In this document: piece after piece, positions 53,738-61,927 of the stretch
Position numbering within the stretch: the stretch's first letter is position 1
Layout of the letters: the number at the start of each line of letters is the position of its first letter
Source of the DNA: Parerythrobacter lutipelagi
Lineage (GTDB): Bacteria; Pseudomonadota; Alphaproteobacteria; Sphingomonadales; Sphingomonadaceae
Reading direction: 5' to 3'
NCBI RefSeq assembly: GCF_005434975.1
Contig: NZ_SKCJ01000002.1
Coordinates: forward strand, 1,240,001 to 1,304,000
Length of the DNA: 64,000 nucleotides
Translations under genes and position numbers: made by a program
Notes under the pieces: generated by a model
Databases searched by the model: none
Told to the model about the DNA's origin: nothing
What the model saw: the letters and a program-made list of their open reading frames with translations, nothing else

Positions 53738-54324
53738 CGCTCGCCGGGATAGACCACGCGCGGGCCGATACGCTCGATCACCTCGCGTGCGTCGAAGGAT
53801 CGCAAATTTCCGTTTGGCAGCGGGCCATCGCCCAGCCGGATTTCGGCAATCGCCTCGAAGCGTTCAACCTCGCGGATGTCGACGTGGTCGGTCCAGAAGG
53901 AATGGCCGTAATATGGGTACCATGGGCGCCAGCCGCGCCGGTCGTAGTAACGCCAGTAGGGCCGCCAATAGCCATAGTAGGTGTGAAACCAGGGATCGTA
54001 GAGCGGGTCGCGCCTGGCCGTCCGCTGGACATCATGTTCCACCAGACGGTCCTCGATGACGAACCATCTGTGCCCCTGTTCGAGTGTCAATTCGGCGGCG
54101 CGAAACAGAAGGTAGCTTTCCACCTGCTCGCGAGAGGTCAGCGAATTGCCCGCAAATGACACACGGAAGCGGTTCTCGCTCAGTTGCTGATCGCTATAGC
54201 CGCCGGCAATCCTGTTGGCCGATGAGAGAGGCTGGTAAGGCGTGCTGGTGGAAACGCAGCCAGTTGTCACCAGCAGGCCGACCACTAGGGCTGCCAGTGC
54301 AGCTTTGCGGGTTTTTCGGCGCAT
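53734..54324 (-). CDS. CC0125/CC1285-type lipoprotein
   Basis: 196 residues from the ATG at 54324. Lipobox VTTGC (Cys near 23). The mature part begins with YQPLSSANRIAGGYSDQQLSE-type sequence followed by an aromatic, Tyr/Trp/Arg-rich stretch (near 115-140). I recognise the opening as the family named after Caulobacter CC0125/CC1285; function unknown. It follows the cation ATPase gene by about 53 bp on the same strand and may be co-transcribed. Confidence 0.85.
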   Translation of the reverse strand: MRRKTRKAALAALVVGLLVTTGCVSTSTPYQPLSSANRIAGGYSDQQLSENRFRVSFAGNSLTSREQVESYLLFRAAELTLEQGHRWFVIEDRLVEHDVQRTARRDPLYDPWFHTYYGYWRPYWRYYDRRGWRPWYPYYGHSFWTDHVDIREVERFEAIAEIRLGDGPLPNGNLRSFDAREVIERIGPRVVYPGER

Positions 54325-54377
54325 GGTATTTCTCCCCGACAAATGGACATGGGAGCATTGTCGGCAATGGCCATGGG

Positions 54378-57059
54378 TCACTCCATAAGTAATGTTCCGG
54401 TGGCTGGCGCTTGGCGTCCAAGCCACCATTTTGCAGCGTCGGTTGCCAGAAGCACTGCCAGGGCGGCAGCAAGGCTCTGCAGTGCAACTTCGATCCCGAT
54501 CGGGCTGACGCCGAGGAGCTTCTGTGTCAGCGGCACATGTTGAGCAGCAAGATGCAGCAGGAGAGCCGTGCTTAGTCCTGCGAATAGCCACCCGTTTTCG
54601 GGAGGATGCCACCGCCAGAATGGCAGATGCAGGTTTCGCACACTCAGGAGGAAGGCGTTCTGGAAAACAACGACCAGAAAGAGGACCGCATTGCGGGCTT
54701 CGTCCACGCTTTTGCCCGCCGCGAGATGCTCCGCCATCAACCAGACCGCCACCAACGTCATGACCAGCGTTCCGGGCAGCATCAGAATGAGAGCATCGCG
54801 ATCGATCAGTGAGGACAACTTGCTCCTCGGTGCCTGGCGCAGTTCGTCGCCCTCGCCCTTGCCGAAGCCCAGCGTCACGTCCTGCATGCCATTCGTAACG
54901 AGGTTCAACCAGAGCAGTTGAACCGGCGTGAGCGGCATCGGAAGGCCGGCGGCAAGCGCCGCGATGAACATGAGAATTTCCGCCAAGCCCGTCGCCAGCA
55001 TGAAGATCACGATCTTGCGAATATTGAGGAAGGTCACCCGGCCTTCTTCGATCCCCGCAAGGATGGTCGCGAAATTGTCGTCGGCGATGACCAGATCCGA
55101 GGCGGCCCGGGCCACATCGGTCCCGCCCTTGCCCATCGCCACACCGATGTCTGCTGCGTGCAGAGCTGGACCATCGTTCACCCCATCACCGGTGACCGCC
55201 ACGATATGACCGCTGCGCTGCAAGGCGGTTACGATGGCCAGCTTCTGCGCCGGTTCGATGCGCGCAAAGATTTCCGCTTCCTCCACTGCCTCGATGAAAG
55301 ACCGGCTGCCCTCCTGCATGCGGGCGAGATCGGCCCCCGTGGTGACGTGTTCGCCGCCCTCATCGAGGGCCAGCTGCTTGGCGATCGCCAACGCCGTGGT
55401 TGGATGGTCGCCGGTTATCATGCGAACGGATATCCCCGCCTCACGGCACTTTGCGATCGCCTCGACCACGCCAAATCGCAGAGGGTCCGACAAGCCCACA
55501 AAGCCCAACAGCCGGAGCCCGTGCAGACGGTTGGAGATGGGTCCGGAGCTTTGCGAAAATTTTCCATCCGCCAGCACCAGCACACGGTATCCATCGCGCG
55601 CGATCCGCTCGGCCAGGTCCAGCACATCGTCGGGAAGGTCGGAGCACATAGCCAGAACCGTCTCGGGCGCCCCCTTCACTACGAGACGACTGCCATCGGG
55701 CAAATCCGCTTCGACCGCTGCAAATCTGGCAACCGGTTCATAGGGCACGATGCCCAGTCGGTGAATGCCGAGCAATTTCTCCGGGTCATTGCCCGTTTCG
55801 CGCGCAAGGTCGAGCAACGCAATATCGACCGCATCGCCTACCGGGCTGCCTGTGTCTGTTAGATGGGCTTCATTACAGATTGCGGCCGCACAGCCGATTT
55901 CGCCGAGAATTTCATGGCGCGTCCCATCCAGCCATTGCTCGCGATCTACCGTCGTTCCGTCAGGCAGTACGATCCGATTGACGGTCAATCGGTTGAGCGT
56001 CAGGGTCCCCGTCTTGTCGGTGGCAATCAGCGTGCAGGATCCCAGACCTTCGACCGCAGGAAGCGCCCGGACGATGACGTTGCGATCGGCCATGCGGCTG
56101 GCGGCGGCGGACAAGGCAATAGTGACCGCGATCGGCAGGCCTTCGGGAATCGCGGCAACGGCAAGCGCGATCGCAAGCAGCACGATCTCGCGCCACCCTT
56201 CTCCCTGCAGCGCGAGCAACAGCGAGAGCACGAGAATCAGAGACACGGTCGCCGCGGCAATGCGCTGTGCAAGTTTGGCCATCCGCCTGACCAAGGGGGT
56301 ATCGACAGCGCTGCGAGCACTGTCGGAGAGCATCGATCCGATACCGGCGAGCAAAGTTGCCTGTCCAGTTGCGGCGACCACCCCCGCCCCGCGCCCTTCA
56401 ACCACGATCGTACCGGCGTGAGCCATGTTCCGCCGGTCGCCAGCGACAGTCCCCGGGTCGAGAACGAGAGCCGCATCCTTCACGACAGGCAAGGATTCAC
56501 CGGTGAGGGAGCTTTCATCGATATGGAGGCCATGAGCGTCCACCAGGCGCAGGTCGGCAGTTACCTTCATCCCGCTTTCCAGCTCGACGATATCACCGGG
56601 TACGATCTCGACGGAAGGGATTTCCTGTATCGATCCCTCGCGTCTGACCCGGGCAACCTGAGGGACCAGATCGCGCAAGGCACGCGCGCCGGCGTCGGCC
56701 TTGAACTCCTGATAACTGCCGACCAGCGCATTCGAGATCAGAACTCCGAAAATGAACAGCGCGTCCCATCGATCTCCGATGGCAAGTGAGAGCGCGCCAG
56801 CAAAAACAAGGAGATAAATCAGGGGGCTGGCAAACTGTCGCAGGAATATCGCCAAGAGTCCGACCTGGCTCGGCTGCGGCAGCACGTTGGGTCCGCCGGT
56901 GAGGAGGCGCCGTTCCGCATCAGTGTGACTGAGTCCGCTATACGAAGCGTCGAGCTTTGCGAGCGCGTCCATTGCGCCGACTGCATGCCAGCCACCAACA
57001 GCGGGTGGCTCCTCACGCGGAACGGGAGATTTCTTCCAAGAGCCTTTCACATGCGTCAC
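54378..57059 (-). CDS. P2-type cation-transporting ATPase
   Basis: 893 residues. Phosphorylation motif DKTGTLT (Asp348), TGES (187-190) in the actuator, PEGLP (305-309) in the fourth helix, and TGDGVNDGPAL in the hinge. Ten membrane helices. The M4 motif resembles Ca2+ pumps, but M6 has LVTNG where SERCA has VTDG, so the cation (Ca2+, Na+, K+ or Mn2+) is uncertain. Its nearest relative by context is CtpF, a DosR-regulon ATPase of M. tuberculosis. GTG start at 57059. Divergent from the orphan ABC gene across a region with two motif copies. Confidence 0.93.
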   Translation of the reverse strand: MTHVKGSWKKSPVPREEPPAVGGWHAVGAMDALAKLDASYSGLSHTDAERRLLTGGPNVLPQPSQVGLLAIFLRQFASPLIYLLVFAGALSLAIGDRWDALFIFGVLISNALVGSYQEFKADAGARALRDLVPQVARVRREGSIQEIPSVEIVPGDIVELESGMKVTADLRLVDAHGLHIDESSLTGESLPVVKDAALVLDPGTVAGDRRNMAHAGTIVVEGRGAGVVAATGQATLLAGIGSMLSDSARSAVDTPLVRRMAKLAQRIAAATVSLILVLSLLLALQGEGWREIVLLAIALAVAAIPEGLPIAVTIALSAAASRMADRNVIVRALPAVEGLGSCTLIATDKTGTLTLNRLTVNRIVLPDGTTVDREQWLDGTRHEILGEIGCAAAICNEAHLTDTGSPVGDAVDIALLDLARETGNDPEKLLGIHRLGIVPYEPVARFAAVEADLPDGSRLVVKGAPETVLAMCSDLPDDVLDLAERIARDGYRVLVLADGKFSQSSGPISNRLHGLRLLGFVGLSDPLRFGVVEAIAKCREAGISVRMITGDHPTTALAIAKQLALDEGGEHVTTGADLARMQEGSRSFIEAVEEAEIFARIEPAQKLAIVTALQRSGHIVAVTGDGVNDGPALHAADIGVAMGKGGTDVARAASDLVIADDNFATILAGIEEGRVTFLNIRKIVIFMLATGLAEILMFIAALAAGLPMPLTPVQLLWLNLVTNGMQDVTLGFGKGEGDELRQAPRSKLSSLIDRDALILMLPGTLVMTLVAVWLMAEHLAAGKSVDEARNAVLFLVVVFQNAFLLSVRNLHLPFWRWHPPENGWLFAGLSTALLLHLAAQHVPLTQKLLGVSPIGIEVALQSLAAALAVLLATDAAKWWLGRQAPATGTLLME

Positions 57060-57214
57060 CCGGACCCATCGCTATTCAGCGGCACATGTCACGCTCGATC
57101 CACAATTGCGCCCCTGCAAAACCCGGCAGGCAACTCGGATGCGTCTCGAACTTCGGTCATGGATTGTCACCTGGTTTGGAATGCGGAGCCTGCCCTGGCA
57201 ACCTGGGTGCAACT

Positions 57215-57231
57215 ATCCGTAAATGCCCTAG
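57215..57231. promoter_or_regulatory. Candidate FixJ-type site, ATPase/orphan ABC intergenic (copy 1)
   Basis: ATCCGTAAATGCCCTAG on the plus strand. It shares ATCCGTAA with the operator arm at 48243-48253 and CCCTAG with the second copy 65 bp away. It is 155 bp upstream of the cation ATPase start. Confidence 0.45.
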
Positions 57232-57279
57232 GTCGGCGGTCAGCAACCGCTCACCGGGTCTTGGCATCGACGAGAAGGC

Positions 57280-57297
57280 CTAGGGGACATTCCTGAT
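57280..57297. promoter_or_regulatory. Candidate FixJ-type site, ATPase/orphan ABC intergenic (copy 2)
   Basis: On the minus strand ATCAGGAATGTCCCCTAG. It is inverted relative to the copy at 57215-57231. It lies 13 bp before the ATG at 57310, which is close for an activator and may favour the later ATG at 57367 as the true start. Confidence 0.45.
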
Positions 57298-57309
57298 GCC
57301 TAACCGGTG

Positions 57310-58170
57310 ATGGCTTGCGATGATGGAGCAGGTTTTTCGTCGCCTGAACTATCGGGACCGAAAGGAATGGAACGCGAAGTGAACCAGCGGGCAGCCGATC
57401 CTGCAATCGAGACCGCTGGCAATCAGGGTGCAACAGAACACAGACTGGCCAAGCCCGCGATTCTGGACGTCATAGAAATTTTCAAGATCCTGGGAAAGCG
57501 GTCCGTGCTCAACGGGCTCTCCCTGTCGATTTGCGAGGGCGAGATCCTCGGATTGTTCGGTCCGGACGGTGCAGGAAAGACAGTCGCACTGCAATGCATC
57601 CTCGGTCTGATGAAGGCCGATCGGGGTCAGATCATTCTCCAGGGACAGGACGTGACGCGGCTCCCTTTCTATCGCCGGGCGCTTCTCGGAATGGGGTTTC
57701 TGCCGCAGGAGCCGTCGATTTTCAGAGGTTTGACGGTCGCTCAAAATATCATGACAATGGTCGAGTCTGTAGAACCCGATCCGCGGCTGCGGGCCGAACG
57801 CCTTGACGGCTTGCTTGCCGACCTCGGTATCGCACATTTGCGAGACACGCGCGCCACCGCCCTGTCAGGCGGGGAACGGCGACGCTGCGAGATTGCGCGG
57901 TCACTCGCGGCGGAACCTGTCATCATGCTGCTGGACGAGCCCTTTGCGGGAATCGACCCGCTCACAATCGAAAGCATCGAGCATTTGATACTGGCAATGA
58001 AGAGACGCGGCATCGCAGTGCTAATGACAGACCAGAACGTCGACGTGATGATGGAGCTGATCGATCGTGCCTGCGTCATCGACGAGGGAGTGCCGATCTT
58101 CGAGGGGTCGCCGCAGGAAATGCTGCAAAATCCGATCGTGATCGAACATTATCTTGGCTCCGAGGATTGA
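57310..58170 (+). CDS. Orphan ABC ATPase, LptB-like
   Basis: 286 residues from the ATG at 57310; an ATG at 57367 would remove an unconserved 19-residue head. Signature LSGGERRRCEIARSL and Walker B VIMLLDEPFAGIDP are those of LptB. Walker A reads GPDGAGKT where LptB has GPNGAGKT. The C-terminal VIEHYLGSED resembles the LptB tail. No permease or lipopolysaccharide-transport gene is nearby, so it may energise a remote permease or have been recruited for regulation. Its place inside the stress island suggests a second, condition-specific LptB. Confidence 0.85.
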   Translation: MACDDGAGFSSPELSGPKGMEREVNQRAADPAIETAGNQGATEHRLAKPAILDVIEIFKILGKRSVLNGLSLSICEGEILGLFGPDGAGKTVALQCILGLMKADRGQIILQGQDVTRLPFYRRALLGMGFLPQEPSIFRGLTVAQNIMTMVESVEPDPRLRAERLDGLLADLGIAHLRDTRATALSGGERRRCEIARSLAAEPVIMLLDEPFAGIDPLTIESIEHLILAMKRRGIAVLMTDQNVDVMMELIDRACVIDEGVPIFEGSPQEMLQNPIVIEHYLGSED

Positions 58171-58195
58171 GCGCTGCCTGCCCGCCCCGGTTTGA

Positions 58196-58639
58196 TCAGG
58201 CATCCCATGGCGCAAAAGTCGGCCACAGTTCCCGAATAGGCTTGGGCAAGGCGCGATAAACATTTTCGACCTGCCCGGTGGACAGATGCCGGTCGAGCAC
58301 TCCGACAACGGCTTCGATAGCCGCCGTTGCACCGACCGTTCGCGCGTCGGCAAGACCATCGGCGATGTGTTGGCGGAATTCGTCGGCCGTATGCCATCCT
58401 GCCGGCATTTTCGATGGGTCGAATCCTGCGTAATAGGTACCGCGAACAAGCAGTGGAAGCTGGGCACCGAAGTGGGCCGCCAGTTCGACCGGAAGACGGT
58501 CACGCAGCGTTTGCAGAACGACGGAAAGCACCCTCCAGGCCAGACCCCGGTCCGGACCGATCTCCTCCATGATTTCATCGAGCCAGATATGCGTCGCTTG
58601 CAGGGTCTTGTCGAAGACTTCGAGGCCGGTCGTGCTCAT
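58196..58639 (-). CDS. DUF2267 protein
   Basis: 147 residues from an ATG with AAGGA upstream. All-helical, with FDKTLQATHIWLDEI, RAYHGLRAVLQ-type segment (AWRVLSVVLQTLRDRLPVELAAHFGAQLP-like, residues 30-60) and RGTYYAGFDPSKMP, the pattern of DUF2267. Such proteins are often next to Hsp20, USP and CBS genes, but no activity is known. A strong motif copy (58703-58720) lies 64 bp upstream of its start. Confidence 0.88.
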   Translation of the reverse strand: MSTTGLEVFDKTLQATHIWLDEIMEEIGPDRGLAWRVLSVVLQTLRDRLPVELAAHFGAQLPLLVRGTYYAGFDPSKMPAGWHTADEFRQHIADGLADARTVGATAAIEAVVGVLDRHLSTGQVENVYRALPKPIRELWPTFAPWDA

Positions 58640-58702
58640 GATCATTTCCTTGGTTGCGGTGCCATGATCCAATCAGTCTAGGCCGGCCTTGGCGACGCCA
58701 CA

Positions 58703-58720
58703 CTAAGGGAACTTCCGGAT
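58703..58720. promoter_or_regulatory. Candidate FixJ-type site upstream of the DUF2267 gene
   Basis: On the minus strand ATCCGGAAGTTCCCTTAG, the best single match to the shared pattern and the closest to the rhizobial fixK-promoter FixJ site as I remember it (an AAGT..TTTCCCTTA-like core). It is 64 bp upstream of the start codon, a normal distance for an activator site. Confidence 0.5.
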
Positions 58721-58753
58721 TTGGTCCGGGCAAGCGGAGCATCGAAGGAACAT

Positions 58754-58781
58754 GGCCCCGGCTCGCTGAGACACCGGGGCC
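58754..58781. terminator. GC-rich hairpin downstream of hsp20
   Basis: GGCCCCGG (58754-58761) pairs with CCGGGGCC (58774-58781) around a 12-base loop. On the minus strand it follows the hsp20 stop by about 90 bp. There is only a weak T-rich tail, so termination is plausible but not certain. Confidence 0.45.
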
Positions 58782-58871
58782 AAAGCCGTAGCGAGCGGCA
58801 TCAACCATCTCGCTCTTTAACGGCTGTCAGGAGACGGGGAACGGAATTCCGAAACCCCCGGACAGCCCGGC

Positions 58872-59360
58872 CTAAGCACTTGTCTTGGTATGAACTTCGA
58901 TTTTCCGTTTCTGCGCCTTGGAATCGGAATTGCGCGGTATCGAGATGCGCAACATTCCGTCTGAAGCTTCCGCATCGATGTCTTCGGTAAGCGCGTCGGC
59001 CGGCAGGGAAATCCGCCGCTCGAACGATCCGTAAGCGCGCTCGCTGATCACATAGTCACAGTCTTCCTCGCGGCGCTCTTCCTTCTTCTCTCCCTTGAGG
59101 ATCAGCATGTCGCGGTCGATCTGCAGCTCGATATCCTTGCTTGATACTCCGGGGATCTCGGCAGTGATCGTATAGGCTTTGTCCGTCTCGGTCATTTCGA
59201 TCGCGGGCGCAGCCGGGAACTGAAACGCAGACCACCGGGTGGGAAGGTCCTCGATAAGATGATCTACGCCAGTCCGCACTCTGTTGAGTGGTTCGAAAAA
59301 ACGCTCGGCAAAGCTGGGCTGAATATTTCGGCGCGGTGCAACCTGTGTCTGATTTTCCAT
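58872..59360 (-). CDS. Small heat-shock protein Hsp20
   Basis: 162 residues from the ATG at 59360 with GGAAGGAT in front. The alpha-crystallin domain spans about 50-145, with AEIPGVSSKDIELQIDRD-type strands, FERRISLPADAL and the closing GMLRISIPR; the C-terminal IxI-like anchor appears only as IEVHT. Holdase chaperone. HspX, a DosR marker, is the mycobacterial counterpart by family. Divergent from fixL, with a motif copy 60 bp upstream of the start. Confidence 0.94.
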   Translation of the reverse strand: MENQTQVAPRRNIQPSFAERFFEPLNRVRTGVDHLIEDLPTRWSAFQFPAAPAIEMTETDKAYTITAEIPGVSSKDIELQIDRDMLILKGEKKEERREEDCDYVISERAYGSFERRISLPADALTEDIDAEASDGMLRISIPRNSDSKAQKRKIEVHTKTSA

Positions 59361-59419
59361 GGTCTGATCCTTCCTTCCGAGAACTATCAAACCTGGCTAC
59401 CTGCGGAGACGGGCCCCGA

Positions 59420-59439
59420 CGATACGCAAACTTCCGTAG
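59420..59439. promoter_or_regulatory. Candidate island motif between hsp20 and fixL
   Basis: On the minus strand CTACGGAAGTTTGCGTATCG, with the CGGAAG core and a GCGTAT right half. It ends 60 bp upstream of the hsp20 ATG and about 180 bp upstream of fixL. Confidence 0.45.
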
Positions 59440-59621
59440 CAGCAACCCTGTTCCGCCTGGCCGATCACTTTCATATTGACGAGAACCGATGGCAATTCAG
59501 ATGTATCGTAAAATGTCATGAAGTCCTCTATGCACGAATCGGATCGTATCGGGCTTGACTTCCGATACGCATATGCTGGCAATCAATGTCCAGCCGGAGG
59601 AAAGTTACGAGAGCGTGATAA

Positions 59622-60779
59622 ATGACCGATACTGCAGCTGGTTCTGAACAATTCGCTGAGGCCTTCAGCGAGATCGAAAGACTGCATGCTCTTATCGATA
59701 TGATCCCGGACGCGATGGTGATTATCGATAAAAGAGGCACCATCAAGGCGTTCAGCAAGGGTGCGGAACACATGTTCGGTTATAGCGAAAAACAGGTGCT
59801 GGGCGAAAACGTAAGCGTCTTGATGCCTTCACCCGATCGCGAAGCCCACGACGGCTACATCAGTCACTATCTTCGCACCGGCGAGAAACGCATGATCGGG
59901 ACGCGGCGCATCACGACCGCTCGCCGACGCAACGGCAACACTTTTCCAATCGAATTGTCGGTGGGCGAAATGCCTGTGTCAGGAAAACGCCATTTTTCGG
60001 GATTCATCCGCGATCTGACAGATTCCAAACAAAAGGAGCAAACGCTGCAGGCCCTGCAGGCCGATCTTGCGCATGTGTCACGAATCTCGTCGATGGGCGG
60101 AATGGCCAACTCGATTGCACATGAGTTGAACCAGCCGCTTACGGGGATCACGAACTATTCCGCTGCGGCGATCGATCTGTTGGAAGATGCCTCTGCATCC
60201 CATATCGATGATGTGCGCCACGCCCTGACCGAATGCCGCAAAGAAGCTCTTCGTGCGGGAGACATCATTCGCAAACTGCGTGAATTCATTGCGCACGGGG
60301 ATACTACTCTCGAGATAGCCGATCTGCGCCGGCTGGTGAATTCGGCAACGGCTCTTGCGCTTGTCAATGGCGATGGACGTGACGTTGACTTCGCAAGTCA
60401 GTTCGATCCGCGCTGCGAAAACGTGCTGGCTGTCCCGGTCCAGATACAACAGGTCCTCGTCAATCTAATCCGCAATGCGCTCGAAGCCATGCATGAAACG
60501 GCCAGCAAGCGCATCCGGGTATCAAGTTCTTACGAGCCGAGAGGAATGGTTCGTGTCACCGTCAGCGACAGCGGTCCGGGGCTGGATCCGCATATTGCTG
60601 AACGCCTTTTCCATCCCTTCATCAGCACGAAAGCGAGCGGCATGGGACTGGGACTGTCGATATGCCATACGATCATCAACGCTCACGGCGGCAGGATCGA
60701 GGCTGGACCCTCGGAACTGGGAGGGACGGATTTCTCGTTCACCCTCAAGAGCGCGGAACTTGGAGGCGACAATGACTGA
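59622..60779 (+). CDS. fixL: Oxygen-sensing histidine kinase FixL
   Basis: 385 residues with no membrane helices, so soluble like the Bradyrhizobium FixL rather than membrane-bound like that of Sinorhizobium. The PAS domain (about 20-135) contains EAHDGYISHY, where His76 aligns with the heme-ligand His200 of Bradyrhizobium FixL, and MIGTRRIT, where Arg96 aligns with the oxygen-signalling Arg220. The kinase core has AHELNQPL (phospho-His167), an N box (NLIRNALEAM), DSGPGL and GLGLSI. It should autophosphorylate when oxygen leaves the heme. Overlaps fixJ by eight bases. Confidence 0.93.
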   Translation: MTDTAAGSEQFAEAFSEIERLHALIDMIPDAMVIIDKRGTIKAFSKGAEHMFGYSEKQVLGENVSVLMPSPDREAHDGYISHYLRTGEKRMIGTRRITTARRRNGNTFPIELSVGEMPVSGKRHFSGFIRDLTDSKQKEQTLQALQADLAHVSRISSMGGMANSIAHELNQPLTGITNYSAAAIDLLEDASASHIDDVRHALTECRKEALRAGDIIRKLREFIAHGDTTLEIADLRRLVNSATALALVNGDGRDVDFASQFDPRCENVLAVPVQIQQVLVNLIRNALEAMHETASKRIRVSSSYEPRGMVRVTVSDSGPGLDPHIAERLFHPFISTKASGMGLGLSICHTIINAHGGRIEAGPSELGGTDFSFTLKSAELGGDND

Positions 60780-61395
60780 ATATCCGGTCTATCTGGTCGA
60801 TGACGATCCATCCATCCGGCGCTCGGTCGGGTTCATGCTGCGCACTTCCGGCCACCAGGTCCAGACCTTTGACAGCGGAACCGAATTGCTCGGCAAGGTC
60901 GACAAACTCGATCCCGGCTGCATACTCATCGATGTCCGGATGCCCGGACCCGACGGCCTGCAAGTTCTGGAAGAGATTGTACATCGGGGAATTGGGTTGC
61001 CGGTCGTCGTCATGACCGGACACGGAGACGTGGATATTGCCGTCAGAGCCATGAAGGCCGGCGCGGTCGACTTTATTGAAAAGCCGTTCGACAAACCCGT
61101 CCTGCTCGCTGCGATCAACGAAGCATCGCAGCGCTTGAATAACAAGCACCGGCGAAGCGAAGCCCGGGCCGAAGCACGGGCACGGCTCGGACCCCTCACC
61201 ACACGCGAATACGAGGTTCTGGAAGGACTGGTCAACGGCTATCCGAACAAGACCATTGGCTACGACCTTGGCATCAGCCCCCGCACAGTCGAAATCCATC
61301 GCGCCAATCTCATGTCCAAGCTCGAAGTGCACAATCTGTCCGATTTGTTGCGTGTCGCCTTTGCTGCAGGCGTGGGTGACGTCGCCGAGGATTAG
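60772..61395 (+). CDS. fixJ: Response regulator FixJ
   Basis: 207 residues. The receiver domain (1-120) has the acidic DDD at 10-12, phospho-acceptor Asp54 in IDVRMPGPDG (the same number as in rhizobial FixJ), Thr in VVMTGHGDVD and Lys in IEKPFDKP. A linker leads to a LuxR/NarL-type HTH (about 140-200, LTTREYEVLEGLVNGYPNKTI, ISPRTVEIHRANLMSKL). Activates transcription when phosphorylated by FixL. The start lies eight bases inside the end of fixL. Confidence 0.94.
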   Translation: MTEYPVYLVDDDPSIRRSVGFMLRTSGHQVQTFDSGTELLGKVDKLDPGCILIDVRMPGPDGLQVLEEIVHRGIGLPVVVMTGHGDVDIAVRAMKAGAVDFIEKPFDKPVLLAAINEASQRLNNKHRRSEARAEARARLGPLTTREYEVLEGLVNGYPNKTIGYDLGISPRTVEIHRANLMSKLEVHNLSDLLRVAFAAGVGDVAED

Positions 61396-61402
61396 GCGCG
61401 GC

Positions 61403-61768
61403 TCATTCCGGCACCAGTTTTGCGACTATGAACGGCAAGAGCTGATTGTCGGGCTCGGTCACTTCAACTGTCGCGCCCAAGACCATCCTGCAATCAGACA
61501 TGCTTGCAAAGCAACACTCGGTCGCGTCATCGCCTACATCGCAGAACCGCCAACCGTGCGGGATTTTTGTGAGGTATCCGGACTGGTCGCGCTGGCTGGG
61601 CCAAAATCTTCGCACCGTGGCCCTCCTGGGCTCGTTCCTGACCATAGCCTCGTCAATGTGTCCCGAACCGTCCACGGGGATGCGCAGCAGATAGCCTCGA
61701 CAGGCTGATCCCTCGCGAACGTCGGCTGAAGGGGCAAGCTCGAGTGTGACAAGACTCCAACTGCTCAT
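61403..61768 (-). CDS. Conserved-looking 121-residue protein of unknown function, convergent with fixJ
   Basis: Starts at ATG 61768 (MSSWSLVTLELAP). I remember similar uncharacterised proteins from sphingomonads with a WxLVTLEL opening, a GYLLRIPVD strand, an RRATVRRFWP block (near 48-58) and a TEPDNQLLPFIVAKL close, so this is probably a real gene, not a shadow. Five cysteines, including an ECC pair, are present. No known motif, no signal peptide. It faces fixJ with seven bases between stops and is divergent from a USP gene. Confidence 0.68.
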   Translation of the reverse strand: MSSWSLVTLELAPSADVREGSACRGYLLRIPVDGSGHIDEAMVRNEPRRATVRRFWPSQRDQSGYLTKIPHGWRFCDVGDDATECCFASMSDCRMVLGATVEVTEPDNQLLPFIVAKLVPE

Positions 61769-61821
61769 GTGGTGCTGCTTTGCCTTTCTGGCAGCCACTA
61801 TCGGAGCGGACATCACCCCTG

Positions 61822-61869
61822 CGAATACGCAAATTGCCTGAGTTCATTTCAGGACAATTGCGTAATTCG
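61822..61869. promoter_or_regulatory. Long imperfect inverted repeat between the orphan gene and the second USP
   Basis: Arms 61822-61841 and 61849-61869 pair over about 20 bases with three one-base bulges around a 7-base loop. The left arm, read on the minus strand from 61842, gives CTCAGGCAATTTGCGTATTC, akin to the hsp20 site. It sits 58 bp before the USP start and 54 bp before the divergent gene, so an operator for both is likely; a hairpin in RNA is the other reading. Confidence 0.5.
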
Positions 61870-61927
61870 AAATGTCCTTGCGATCGCTAAAAACCGGAAC
61901 TGCAAGCCAATAGGCGGAGGGAATGCC

